64,000 bases of DNA, taken from the NCBI RefSeq assembly GCF_011386835.1, contig NC_088795.1:108002434-108066433 (forward strand), in the 5' to 3' direction. The notes under the pieces are model-generated. The model worked only from the letters and a program-made list of their open reading frames with translations. It was not told where the DNA came from and ran no database searches. Position numbers and translations under genes: made by a program. This document shows positions 33,550-45,005 of this stretch, piece by piece (positions within the stretch are counted from its first letter, which is position 1; each line of letters begins with the position of its first letter). The DNA is from Chrysemys picta bellii (taxonomy: Eukaryota; Chordata; Testudines; Emydidae).

Positions 33550-34060
33550 TATTCTTGTTTCTGTCTTAGAGGTAAGTCATTCATGTCAAACTCTATTGGG
33601 AGGATGAGCATTGTTATGCTAGAAGAAGTTAACAGACGCCAACCAGCCAGACATGCCAAACCCGCGAAAAAATGCAGAAATTGGGCTTGTTTTTGGCTTA
33701 ATTGGCTTGTGAGTTGCTTGTTGGCTAGTTTTTGGCTTGTAACTTGTTGCTTGTTTAGCTTGTAGCTTCTTTTTTTTTTATTGGCTCCTGGCAAGCAGGG
33801 GCAAGGGGGGGGAGAGAGTCAGCGGTGCACAGCAGGCCCACCACAGTCCCAGACTGCACACCGGGGGGATCTAGTCACATAGAGTGTTGGGGTTCTTAGG
33901 GATTTGCTTGTTTTGGCCTTGTTTTGAAATGGGATTAACTTGATTTTTTGGCTTGTCGGGGGTGCTTATTTACTGTGTGAAAGTTGGCAATTGTGCAACC
34001 AGCGGTTGTTTGATCTGTGGAGAATTGCAAAGTGCTTGAGGCTGTGGCTATGCTAAAGAG
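33550..34060. repeat. Degenerate TTGGCTTGT array and adjoining sequence
   Basis: Between 33675 and 33770 the words TTGGCTTGT, TTGTTGGCTAG, TTTGGCTTGTAAC and GCTTGTAGC recur with irregular spacing, and the same word is seen again near 33900-33960. It is a decayed short tandem or a repeat-rich insertion; I do not recognise its family. Confidence 0.45.
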
Positions 34061-34500
34061 CTTGTAAATGCATTCCCTCATTTTACCGCTTTTGGTTTTC
34101 CAATTCTCCTTTTCTCCTACCTCTCCTCCCCCCCCCCCCCCAAATCAATATGGTTCTGGCCACTGATACCCAGCAGATTCCCTGAAAATTTGGAATTGAT
34201 CATATGCAGCATTCAAAAGTTATCACGTTACAAACATACAAATGGACAGAGAAATACTACTGAGTTGTGTGTAAGACTTTCACAAGGTCAGCCGGTGATG
34301 ACAAAGCCTTGGTCAACATCCTGTTAGTTAAATGACTCCTCCAGGTCATGGTCTATCTCACTGTAATTTTCAAGTCCCAGGGTCTTCCGATCCATCTGTT
34401 GGACCACTATTCTGTATGCAGAGACAGAACTTAGTCAGTGTCCCATGGATCACAAATCCCATGCAGGGTAGGCTCTGACCATCCTTCCCTCACTATCTAG
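34061..34500. other. Unassigned interval
   Basis: C14 run at 34128-34141; otherwise no gene or repeat identified. Confidence 0.35.
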
Positions 34501-35035
34501 TTTTAGGCCTTGTCCACACTCCATACATTATTATGTGTGAACAGACACATTACTACTTAAGTTTCCATAACAGCCTCTTATGTAGTAGTAGACTATAGAT
34601 ATACATTCTCTTTTACAGAAGCCATGCTCATTTGTTCCTCTCATATTATGTTTTAGGATTCTATTTTTAATAATCATTTACACCAATTTATCCATTTTAG
34701 AAGTAAAGCTCACTTATCATTAATTTCCAGTATCACTCCAGTACATTTTCTAAAGATAGGTACAACTTTTGCTATTTTACAGTTTATGTGGAATACCTGA
34801 TTGTAATGAAAGATTGCACATGTTTGTTAGAAACTCAGCCACTGCATGTCTAAGGTTCTTTAGAACTCTTGGGTAGATATCATGGAGTCCTGGTGACATT
34901 TTGCTCATAAACATATCAATACATTCCAACACCTCCTATTTTGACCCCTCAGTGTCTGACAGTCATTATCATAGCTTGTTAGTCCAAAACCACAGCCAGG
35001 ATCGGGTTGTGTCACTTATCTTGAATAGTTTCTCA
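34501..35035 (-). pseudogene. LINE RT N-terminal fragment
   Basis: On the minus strand the translation near 34925-34780 reads PGLHDIYPRVLKNLRHAVAEFL.. and NLSLQSGIPHKL-type text, the N-terminal RT region (PDGIHPRVL...) of CR1-group LINEs. It lacks the rest of RT, and the 3' end of another LINE starts at about 35036. It is either the remains of an older copy or a rearranged piece. Confidence 0.6.
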
Positions 35036-36660
35036 GGAGTACAGGATATTCACAGATTCCAAGGCCATGAGTGATCATCTAGCCTGACATCCTGTATAAC
35101 ACAGGCCAGAGAGTTTCCCAATAATAATTCCTAGATCATAGCTTTTGGTCAAACATACAATCTTGATTTTAAAACAGTTAGTGATAGAGAATCTATCATG
35201 ACCCTTGGTAAGTTGTTCCAATATTTTATTACTCTCACTGTTAAAACTGTACATCTTATTTCCAGACTAAATTTGTCTAGCTTCAACTTCAGCCATTGGA
35301 TCATGTTATACCTTTCTCTGCTAGATTGAAGAGCCTATTATCAAATACTTGTTCCCCATGAAGGTGCTTATAGACCAGAGGTTGGCAGCCTTCGGTATGC
35401 GGCCCATCCGGGTAATCCGCTGGCAGGCCATGAGACATTTGTTCATGTTGACCGTCCGCGGGCATGGCCCTCTGCAGCTTCCAGTGGCCGCGGTTCACCA
35501 TTCCCGGCCACTGGGAGCTGCTGGGGGCCATGCCTGCGGATAGTCAATGTAAACAAAATGTCTCACAGCCCGCTAGTGGATTATCCTGATGGGATGCATG
35601 CCAAAGGTTGCCAACCCCTATTATAGACTGTAATCAAGTCACCCTTTAACTTTCTCTTTGTTAGACTCAAGGAGCTCAATCTATTTAGTTTATCAGTATA
35701 AGGAATGTTTTCATATCCTTTAATCATTCTCATGGCTCTTCTCTGAACCCCCTCCAATTTATCAACATCCTTTTTGAATTATGGGCACCAGACCTTGACA
35801 CAGTATTCCAGCAATTGTTGCACCAGTGCCAAATGAAGTAAAATAACCTCCATTCCTTCTTGAGATTCCCTGGTTTATGCACGCAAGGATTGCATTAGCT
35901 CTTTTGGCCACAGCATCACACTGGGAGCTCTTATTCAGCTGATTCCTCTACAATTCCCAAACCTTTTCAGAGTCACTGCTTCCCAGGATGGAGTTCCCCG
36001 TCATGTAAGTAGGGCCTGCATTCTTTGTTCATGCATAGATAAATACATTTATATTTACTCATATTAAAATGCATATTGTTTGCTTCCACCCAGCTTACCA
36101 AGTGATCCAGCTTGCTCTGCATCAGTGACCTGTCCTCTTCATTATTTGCCACTCCCCCAGTTTTTTTGGGGTCATCTTCAAACTTTATTAGTATTGATGT
36201 TATGTTTCCCTCCAAGTCATTGCTAAAAACGTTAAATAGCATAGGGTCAAGAATGGATCTTTGCAGGACCCCACTAGAAACACACCTGCTCAATGACAAT
36301 TCCCTATTTACAAGTACATTTTAAGAGCTATCTGTTAGCCAATTTTTAATCCATTTAATGAGTGCTATGTTAATTTTATATCATTCTAGATTTTTAATCA
36401 AAATGTTGTGCAGTACCAAGTCAAATGCTTTACAGAACCCTAAGTATGTTACATGAACACTATTACTTTTAATCAACCAAACATGTAATCTCATTAAAAA
36501 ATATCAAGTTAGTTTGACAGAATCTGTTTTCCATAAACCCATGTTGATTGACATTAATTATATTGCCCCTTCCTTTAATTCATTATGAATTGAGCCCCGT
36601 ATCAGACAGCATTATCTTGCCCAGATTGACGTTAAGCTCATAGGCTTACAGTTACCCGGA
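35036..36660 (-). mobile_element. CR1-group LINE, minus strand, 3' half
   Basis: Reading from 36660 leftwards gives RT pieces: GVLQRSILDPMLFNVFSNDLEGNI, then KFEDDPKKTGGVANNEEDRSLMQSKLDHL (36240-36115), where the FADD box has become FEDD with decayed neighbours. Next come the NNMHFNMSKYKC region, a RT thumb (35800-35640) and a 3' UTR ending near 35045. Interrupted by a hAT element (35376-35620). Its upstream part is at 37526-38090. Confidence 0.75.
35376..35620. mobile_element. hAT-type non-autonomous element, 245 bp
   Basis: The ends are CAGAGGTTGGCAGCC and GGTTGCCAACCCCTA. TTATAGAC is duplicated exactly at 35368-35375 and 35621-35628. A GC-rich core (ATTCCCGGCCACTGGGAGC) is partly self-complementary. 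Confidence 0.88.
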
Positions 36661-37525
36661 TGTGACTAAGCACCCCTGTATTCACACCCTACACACTATT
36701 GCAATACATTTTGTACAAAATATGCCTTGTAAGGTATTATACAAAAATTAATAACATGCTCATTATTACTTTCAGTACAATACATGTCTTAACATTATTC
36801 ATGAAGTTATGAATTCACGTTGTATGATGTTACTAGAACATATTTAAAACCAGACAGCCTGGCCTAGGTAAAGGTGATAAACAAAACTGTAATAGACTGG
36901 GTTTACCTCGGTTTACATATTAGCTGTAAACAAAGCTATCAAGCTAAACTACAGGGATCTGAACTCAAAAGATAAAAAATTAATATGGTTCCTGCAACCC
37001 AGAGAAAAACCATCTTGCACAGACTCCCTTGCTAGATTAAGTTTTAGATTTTTAGATGCATGTTTTCACTTTTATTTGTTTGTAACCATTTCTACCTTAT
37101 TTCTTTTATTTGGTATCACTTAATCCACGCTCTTTTGTTAATAAACTTGTTTTACTTTTACTATTAACCAATTCAGTACTGTGTCTGGAGGGAAGGTTTA
37201 TTTACCCCAGTTAAATTAATAAGCTGTAATATACTGACTCTTTAACACAGCAGCAAACTTAATACCTTCTGTGCATGCATAGCACTAGGGGTTATGCATT
37301 GCAGAGAAACATCTCTGAAGAGCTTGGGGGCTGGAGTTCACTGAGTGTTACCTGCTAGTCCAGATTTGGGCCAGGAAAGCCTTGAGGAGTTTGCTGATGA
37401 CCAAGTCAGACTTGTATGTCAAGGAGATGACATATGGTCTATTCGACAGCAAAATCTCATTCTTGCTGAGGCAGAGGGATAACACAGTGGCTTACAGCTC
37501 TGGGTATCTCCAGCGGTGTGTTATT
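36661..37525 (+). mobile_element. Solo LTR inserted in a minus-strand LINE
   Basis: Begins TGTGACTAAGCACCCC directly after LINE text (TTACCCGGA). The LINE resumes at about 37526 (ATTTACCCTTTT...), which the split LINE sequence at 4268-4310 shows in continuous form. A TATA-like ATATTTAAAACC lies at 36840-36851 and AATAAA at 37140-37145, in LTR order on the plus strand. The right end is worn (GTTATT rather than a clean CA) and a GGA at each edge may be part of a short duplication. No internal genes remain. Confidence 0.7.
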
Positions 37526-38090
37526 TGGATAGGCCATGCCATTTACCCTTTTAAACTTTTGGCACAATACTAGCTTTCTTCCAGTTTTCTGGTACTTCTT
37601 CAGTGTTCCAAGACTTAATGAACGTTAACATTAATGGTCCAGCAAGCTCTTCAGCCAGGTCTTTTAAAACTTAGATATCTGGACCTGCTGATTTAAAAAT
37701 ATCTAACGTGAGTAGCTACTATTTAACATCCTTCTGAGATACTAGTAAAATGGAAAGAGTGTTCTGATATAACTACATCATCTGTTTTCCACCCCCATAC
37801 AGAACAGAAATATTTAACATTTCTGCCTTTTCTGCATTATTATTTATAATTCTATCAGTTCCATCTAGCAATGGACCAATACCATTGTTAGGATTCTTTA
37901 TTCCTAATACTTAAAAATTTCCTCCTTATTGTCCTTAACTCTGCTAGCCATAGATTTTGCCTTGTTTCCCTTATTCATTTTCTACAATTGCTAGCTTCTG
38001 ATTTATATTTATTACTATCAATTTCCCTTTTCTTCCATTTGTTTTATATTAATTTTGTTTAGCTGCCTTAATTTCCCCTTGTAGCCCATA
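37526..38090 (-). mobile_element. CR1-group LINE, upstream half of the copy at 35036-36660
   Basis: The minus-strand text from 38080 reads GNKAKSMASRVKDNKEEI-like and NNAEKAEMLNIS-like, matching the linker between endonuclease and RT in this LINE group. The same strand and consecutive protein order show it is one copy with 36660 downwards. Truncated at its 5' end near 38090. Confidence 0.65.
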
Positions 38091-38204
38091 GGGCAAGCTT
38101 GCCTATTATATTCTTTGGCTTGCCTTCATTATATTTAGCTGCTTTCATTATATTCGGCTGTAATGCAAGAAACCTATGGGCCTGTTTCCTGCAAGACATT
38201 AGTT

Positions 38205-38335
38205 TAACCATAAGTTACAGAGGCAACGACTTTCTAATTTCCCCAGGGGTGCCTGACTTCTGCTCTGCCCCAGGCCCTCTCTCCCGATTCCACCCCTTCT
38301 CCCAAGGCCCCACCCCACCTCAACATGTTTTGGTT
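38205..38335 (+). repeat. Fragment of the GC-rich repeat
   Basis: GACTTTCTAATTTCCCC at 38228 and the following C-rich text (GCCCCAGGCCC, CAAGGCCCCACCCC) match the start of the insertion at 3277. Only about 110 bp is preserved before AT-rich DNA. Confidence 0.6.
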
Positions 38336-38339
38336 CAGT

Positions 38340-38990
38340 GCCTCATTTCTGGAGTACACAATTCCTGAAGTTCACTTTCTTTTTAAACTTCTTGAAGTGT
38401 TCTTTTGAATGCAGGATTTGGTCTAATGTGACCCCAAAGTATACCCAATGTTCACAGTACTCAAGGATTGTACTGTTTTACTATCCCACTATATCTAGAG
38501 TTTTTGCTTGGCCTGACTTTTAGATGGAAGGCGCACACTTGTGTCTTGCTAGGGTTAGCATTTAGGAACCATGTGCAGTAGCATTTTCCAAGTACATTCA
38601 GGGTACTAGTTAGAATGTGCTCAGTGTCCTCAAATCTTTCCAATTGGGTGGTGATGCAAAAATCATCTGCATAAATGAATCTTTGCACATTGGGGAGTTC
38701 TGGTTGGGCAGTTGTATAGACATTAAACAGCAAATGTAATAGTACTGAACCTTGGGGTAATCCTTCCATTGACTTCTGATCATCCATTTAATCAAAGAAA
38801 TATTGATGCTCGAGCAGGGAGAAGATGGCCTGGATCACCTTGCTATTTCTCAGAATTCTTGCCAATTTCAACAAAAGTGTACGATGGTTCACGGTGTCAT
38901 AAGCAGCCAACAGATCAACAAATACTTCTTCTGTAATTTTGCAGGTTTCAAAGCCATCTTCAGTGTACTGAGTTCAGTTTACAACTTGAC
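38340..38990 (-). pseudogene. LINE reverse transcriptase of a divergent lineage
   Basis: The minus-strand frame 38787-38461 shows MEGLPQGSVL..LLFNVYT followed by FIYADDFCITTQLERFEDTEHIL and LNANPSKTQVCAFHLKVR. The catalytic FIYADD box and the NPSKTQVCAFHL block differ from the CR1 copies elsewhere, which read FADDTK and KCKVLHLGR. It looks Jockey/Daphne/Kiri-like; the clade is a guess. Flanking residues continue to about 38990 with stops. Truncated and decayed. Confidence 0.7.
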
Positions 38991-39208
38991 CACAGCATGA
39001 ACTTCCTGAGCAGCAACTGGCTTGATCATCCGTCAGCTGCACTGTCTCTGACAGCATTTCATCTTTATTATTTGAAAAGAGTACCCAGGGCAGGTATCTC
39101 CTCTGTAATGAAGGCTGCTGCAAAGAAACCTCTGGGGTGAATAAATCTCTATAGTGTAATTATCTTCCACCATTGCACCCTTTCCTGTAACTCTATGGTA
39201 GTCTAGTA

Positions 39209-39561
39209 CAGGGGTTCTCAAACTTCATTGCATCACAACCCCCTTCTGACAACAAAAGTTACTATACGACCCCAGGAGCGGGGACTGAAGCCCAAGCCAG
39301 CCCAAGCCCCACAGCCCTGGGTGGGAAGGCCAAAGCCTAAGACCCACTGCCCTGGGTGGGGGAGGGGGACAAAGTTGAATCCCAAGGGCATCAGCCCCAG
39401 GCAGGGGGCCTGTAACCTGAACCCTGCTGCTCAGGGATGAAGCTCTCCGGCTTCAGGCAGGGGGCTTCGGCTTCAGACCCAGACCCAGGACCCAGCAAGA
39501 CTAACACCAGCCCTGGCGACCCCATTAAAAAGGGGTCGCAACCCACAGTTGAGAACCGCTG
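39209..39561. mobile_element. hAT-type non-autonomous element, 353 bp
   Basis: The ends are CAGGGGTTCTCAAAC and GTTGAGAACCGCTG. Flanks GTCTAGTA (39201-39208) and CTCTAGTA (39562-39569) match at seven of eight. The centre is GC-rich like that of the copy at 25390. Confidence 0.85.
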
Positions 39562-39569
39562 CTCTAGTA

Positions 39570-41149
39570 CACCAGTTGATTCTCACAGGCTTCCTAATAC
39601 TGATTTGCTGAACTAATTTCTTATCTGCTTTGATATATTTGGATATTTGCTCTTCAAAATCCCTCTAAGCCAAGTTACATTTTACCTGTCATAGTTTATG
39701 TTCTTGACTATTGTATAGGGCTGGATTTCTAACTTTTATTTACCTGTTTGACATGAATAATCTTTTGAAATTTGACATTCAATCCTACTTGAGTTTCTTG
39801 CTTTCTTGTTTCCTCTGTAGTTAGTGGGCATGCATGACTTCTGTGACTTTTATGGCATGCTTGAGTTCCCTCAGGCTGAGTTGAGGGATTTTAATTGCCT
39901 GACTTTTTGACTAGCCCCTTCGATTTTTAAAGCCTCTCTCCTTTTCTTAAATTTAGTGTCACCACCTATGGTTGTCAAAGATTGCCTCAGATTTCTTAAA
40001 ATGTTATGCACTTATCACTCCAGTGACAGCTTCAAGGTTGTTTTGGGGAGACACTTGCTTTTGAATGTGAGGGGAGATGTGCACATGTAGAATGGGACCA
40101 GATTTCTATAAAATCATTGTTTACATGTCGTGTGTTTAACACAAGTTAGCTGTTTATTTTTCTCATGTTGGGTTGGTGGGTGTTGCATTGAGCAACCTTA
40201 ACTGTTACATAGTTATTGCGTGGTGGAATGCATTCAATAACATTATTTCCTATTAATATGAAAAAGCTCAAAGCTACATCTGTCACAGATGGAAAAAAGC
40301 AATATAAATGGTGGAGCTAAATTCCTCTGTTTGTTTATGAATCCAAATTCCTTCAGGTATTCCAACTATCACAAATCCTTAAGTTTTAGATTTGCAAATG
40401 GATCTTTGATTAAATTGAAAAGTAAGTATGAGAACATGCAGTCAGATAATTCCCTCTTGAATGTACATTTGAGGAGATTCAAGAATATAAGTTATTCCTT
40501 CTAAAGTCACTTGCAGTTTATGCTCACTCAAAAGGCTTCAAACTTTTTCAGACAGTAGCACAGAAATAATATTTGCAGAACATAGTCATGTACTAGTCAA
40601 TTTAAAATTTAGCATCAGACAGTGACTAAAAGTAGGTCTACAAGTGTTTCTAATTTCCTCATATTTAACATCACAATATGGAAAAAATATACATGTAGCA
40701 TCTCAACAAGGTTACTCAAAGCTGAACGGATACGGTAGGCTGCATAATTTTCTTTGTCTAGCAACTTTTAGTATCGTTTCCATATTTCAGGCAGACAGTA
40801 TTACACAACTTGCAACCTTTCCATCATCAAAAGATATTTTAAGTCCCATTCTCTACAATAGTTCCTTGGTCATTGTCTCAGTTTTAGTCATATAGAGGAA
40901 CTGAAGACTTCTTGACTAGACTGGCAAAACTAAAACATAGGTCAACAGGTATTTTATCAACATATTACTCAAAAATGCATTTATGACTTATCTAAATGAT
41001 GTTAGGTCAAGTCTAAAAGTAATAGCTACTGCTTTGTGGAACATATATTTTAAAACCGGTAAAGCATTGCAGTTAATTAATTTTCATGATCAATTGCCAT
41101 AAAAGCACATGTATTGAAGCTGGTTTCTTATAAAAAATAACAGTTATTG
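39570..41149. other. Unassigned AT-rich interval
   Basis: No coding signal; frames of 70-83 codons (40289-40504, 40644-40895) have no motif that I recognise. Confidence 0.35.
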
Positions 41150-41659
41150 AGGTAAGCACCACTTGGCGCCTGCACCCTTGACACCCACACCCACATCCCA
41201 GCCTCCTGCTCCAGCCCTGATCCCCTTCCCGCCCTCCACACTACCTCGATCCCAGCCCAGAGCCCCCTCCTGCACCCCAAATCCCTCATCCATGGCCCCA
41301 CACCAGAGCCCACACCCCCAGCTGGAACCCTCACCCCCCTTCCCCAGCCCAGAGCCCCCTCCTACATCCTGAACCCATCATTTATGGCCCCATCCTGGAA
41401 CCCACACCCCCAGCCCAGAGCCCTTACCCCCTCCCACACCCCAACTCCCTGACTCAGCCCAGAGCCCCCTCCCATTCTCCGAACACCTCAGCTCCACCCC
41501 CACCCTGGAGCCCCCTCCTACACTCCAAACCCCTCATCCCTGGCCCCACCCCAGAGCCTGCACCCCCAGCCAGAGCCCTCCCCCCCTCCCACTTCCCAAC
41601 CCACTGCCGCAGCCTGGAGTCCCCTCCCACACCCTGAACTCCTCATTTCTGGCCCCACC

Positions 41660-44600
41660 ATATTGACTGGGAACATTTCACTTCAGGACGAAATGCAGAG
41701 ATAAAATTTCTCGATACTTTAAATGACTGCTTCATGGAACAGCTGGTATGGGAACCCACAAGGGGAGAGGCAACTCTAGATTTAGTCCTGAGTGGAGCGC
41801 AGGAGCTGGTCCAAGAGGTAACTATAACAGGACCGCTTGGAAATAGTGACCATAATACAATAGCATTCAACATCCCTGTGGTGGGAAGAACATCTCAACA
41901 GCCCAACACTGTGGCATTTAATTTCAAAAGGGGGAACTATGCAAAAATGAGGGGGTTAGTTAAACAGAAGTTAAAAAGTACAGTGACTAAAGTGAAATCC
42001 CTGCAAGCTGCATGAGCGCTTTTTAAAGACACCATAATAGAGGCCCAACTTCAATGTATATCCCAAATTAAGAAACACAGTAAAAGAACTAAAAAAGAGC
42101 CATCATGGCTTAACAACCATGTAAAAGAAGCAGTGAGATAAAAAGACTTCCTTTAAAAAGTGAAAGTCAAATCCTAGTGAGGCAAATAGAAAGGAGCATA
42201 AACGCTGCCAAATTAAGTGCAAGAATGTAATAAGAAAACCCGAAGAGGAGTTTGAAGAACGGCTAGCCAAAAACTCCAAAGGTAATAACAAAATGTTTTT
42301 TAAGTATATCAGAAGCAGGAAGCCTGCTAAACAACCAGTGGGGCCCCTTGATGATCGAGATACAAAAGGAGCGCTTAAAGACGATAAAGTAATTGCGGAG
42401 AAACTAAATGGATTCTTTGCTTCAGTCTTCATGGCTGAGGATGTTAGGGAGATTCCCAAACCTGAGCCGGCTTTTGTAGGTGACAAATCTGAGGAACTGT
42501 CACAGATTGAAGTGTCACTAGAGGAGGTTTTGGAATTAATTGATAAACTTAACATTAACAAGTCACCGGGACCAGATGGCATTCACCCAAGAGTTCTGAA
42601 AGAACTCAAATGTGAAGTTGCGGAACTATTAACTAAAGTTTGTAACCTGTCCTTTAAATCGGCTTCTGTACCCAATGACTGGAAGTTAGCTAATGTAATG
42701 CCAATATTTAAAAAGGGCTCTAGAGGTGATCCCGGCAATTACAGACCGGTAAGTCTAACGTCGGTACCGGGCTAATTAGTCGAAACAATAGTTAAGAATA
42801 AAATTGTCAGACACATAGAAAAACAAACTGTTGAGCAATAGTCAACATGGTTTCTGTAAAGGGAAATCGTGTCTTACTAATCTATTAGAGTTCTTTGAAG
42901 GGGTCAACGAACATGTGGACACCACCAATGTTATATATGCCATCATGTGCCAGCAATGCCCTTCTGCTATGTACATTGGCCAAACTGGACAGTCACTACG
43001 CAAGAGGATAAATGGACACAAGTCAGATATCAGGAATGGCAATATACAAAAACCTGTAGGAGAACACTTCAACCTCCTGGCCACACAATAGCAGATGTAA
43101 AGGTAGCCATCTTACAGCAAAAAAACTTCAGGACCAGATTCCAAAGAGAAACCGCTGAGCTCCAGTTCATTTGCCAATTTGACACCATCAGATCAGGATT
43201 AAACAAAGACTGTGAATGGCTATCCAACTACAGAAGCAGTTTCTCCTCCCTTGGTGTTCACACCTCAACTACTAGCAGAGCACCTCACCCTCCCTGATTG
43301 AACTAACCTCGTTATCTCCATACTGATTTATACCTGCCTCTGGAGATTTCCATTACTTGCATCTGAAGAAGTGAGGTTCTTACCCACGAAAGCTTATGCT
43401 CCCAACACTTCTGTTAGTCTTAAAGGTGCCACAGGACCCTCTGTTGCTTTTTACAGATTCAGACTAACACAGCTACCCCTCTGATACTTGACACCAGTGG
43501 ACATAGTGTACTTAGATTTCCAGAAAGCCTTTGACAAGGTCCCTCACCAAAGGCTCTTATGTAAATTAAGCTGCCACAGGATAAAAGGGAAGGTCCTTTC
43601 ATGGATTGAGAACTGGTTAAAAGACAGGGAACAAAGGGTAAGAATTAATGGTAAATTCTCAGAATGGAGAGGGGTAACTAATGGTGTTCCCCAAGGGTCA
43701 GTCCTCGGACCGATTCTATTCAACTTATTTACAAATGATCTGGAGAAAGGGGTAAACAGTGAAGTGGCAAAGTTTGCAGATGATACTAAACTGCTCAAGA
43801 TAGTTAAGACCAAAACAAACTGTGATGAACTTCAAAAAGATCTCAAAAAATGATGTGATTGGGCAACAAAATGGCAAATGAAATTTAATGTGGATAAATG
43901 TAAAGTAATGCACACTGGAAAAAATAACCCCAACCATACATACAATATGATGGGGACTAATTTAGCTACAACAAGTCAGGAAAAAGATCTTGGAGTCATC
44001 GTGGATAGTTCTCTGAAGATGTCTGCACAGTGTGCAGAGGCGGTCAAAAAAGCAAACAGGATGTTAGGAATCATTAAAAGGGGGATAGAGAATAAGACTG
44101 AGAATATATTATTGCCCTTATATAAATCGATGGTACGCCCACATCTCGAATACTGCGTACAGATGTGGCCTCCTCATCTCAAAAAAGATATACTGGCACT
44201 AGAAAAGGTTCAGAAAAGGGCAACTAAAATGATTAGGGGTTTGGAACAGGTCCCATATGAGGAGAGATTAAAGAGGCTAGGACTCTTCAGCTTGGAAAAG
44301 AGGAGACTAAGGGGGGATATGATAGAGGTATATAAAATCATGAGTGATGTGGAGAAAGTGGATAAGGAAAAGTTATTTACTTATTCCCATAATACAAGAA
44401 CTAGGGGTCACCAAATGAAATTAATAGGCAGCAGGTTTAAAACAAATACAAGGAAGTTCTTCACACAGCGCACAGTCAACTTGTGGAACTCTTTACCTGA
44501 GGAGGTTGTGAAGGCTAGGACTATAACAGCGTTTAAAAGAGAACTGGATAAATTCATGATGGTTATGTCCATTAATGGCTATTAGCCAGGATGGGTAAGG

Positions 44601-44786
44601 AATGGTGTCCCTAGCCTCTGTTTGTCAGAGGATGGAGATGGATGGCAGGAGAGAGATCACTTGATCATTGCCTGTTGGTCTACTCCCTCTGGGGCACCTG
44701 GCATTGGCCACTGTCGGTAGACAGGATACTGGGCTAGATGGAGCTTTGGTCTGACCCGGTACGGCCATTCGTATGTTCTTATGTTC
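41660..44786 (+). mobile_element. LINE (CR1/L2 group), nearly 3 kb of ORF2, decayed
   Basis: Frames in order: endonuclease C-terminal region at 41734-42015 with TLDLVLSG and the catalytic GNSDHNTI box; linker and RT N-terminus at 42293-42775 with SPGPDGIHPRVLKEL and NYRPVSLTS; a short piece to 42906 (SQHGFCKGKSCLTNLLEFFEG); RT palm at 43488-43853 with PVDIVYLDFQKAFDKVPHQRLL and an intact KFADDTKLL box (Asp codons 43779-43784); and a C-terminal region at 43878-44585. The tail ends in GTATGTTCTTATGTTC. The ORF is split by frameshifts and by a Penelope insertion; the copy is 5'-truncated and cannot move on its own. Confidence 0.88.
42920..43493 (+). mobile_element. Penelope-like element 3' fragment with GIY-YIG domain
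   Basis: Penelope-like elements carry an RT and a GIY-YIG endonuclease. Only the endonuclease part and tail are here. NVIYAIMCQQCPSAMYIGQT and then LRKRINGHKSDI show the GIY-YIG core with both Tyr-containing strands and the downstream Arg. The frame breaks after HFNLLATQ (stop at 43089) and continues in another frame as GHTIADVKVAILQQ...GLNKDCEWLSNY. The tail at 43340-43490 carries CCCACGAAAGCTTATGC and TTAGTCTTAAAGGTGCCAC. Short GACACCA words border it at about 42918 and 43487. Confidence 0.85.
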
Positions 44787-45005
44787 ACCCTGGAGCCTGC
44801 AGCCCCAGCCAGAGCCTGAACTCCTTCCCGAACCCCAACCCCCGGAGCCAGCCAGGTGAAAATGAGTGAGTGAGTGAAGGTGGAGAGAGCGAGCAACTGG
44901 GAGGGGGATGGAGTGAGTGGGGATGGGGCTTCAGAGGAGGGACGGGGCCTCGGAGGAGGGGCAAGAGTGTTTGGTTTTGTGCGAGTGGAAAGTTGGCAAC
45001 CCTAC

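Larger units (their letters stand above)
41150..45005 (-). mobile_element. GC-rich repeat split by a LINE (41150-41659 and 44787-45005)
   Basis: The left arm is C-rich imperfect tandem text on the plus strand (CAGAGCCC, CACACCCC, CCCAGCC). The right arm ends at 45005 with GAAAGTTGGCAACCCTACTG, whose inverse CAGTAGGGTTGCCAACTTTC would be the element start. The two arms are continuous in composition once the LINE is removed. Its left edge (GTAAGCACCACTTGGCGCC) is like the text at 6490-6505 in the long hAT element. No firm duplication was found. Confidence 0.55.

Noticed and set aside
42920..43100. GIY-YIG nuclease as a host gene or homing endonuclease
   Set aside because: It has a Penelope-type tail, is frameshifted and sits inside a LINE; no start region or exon structure.
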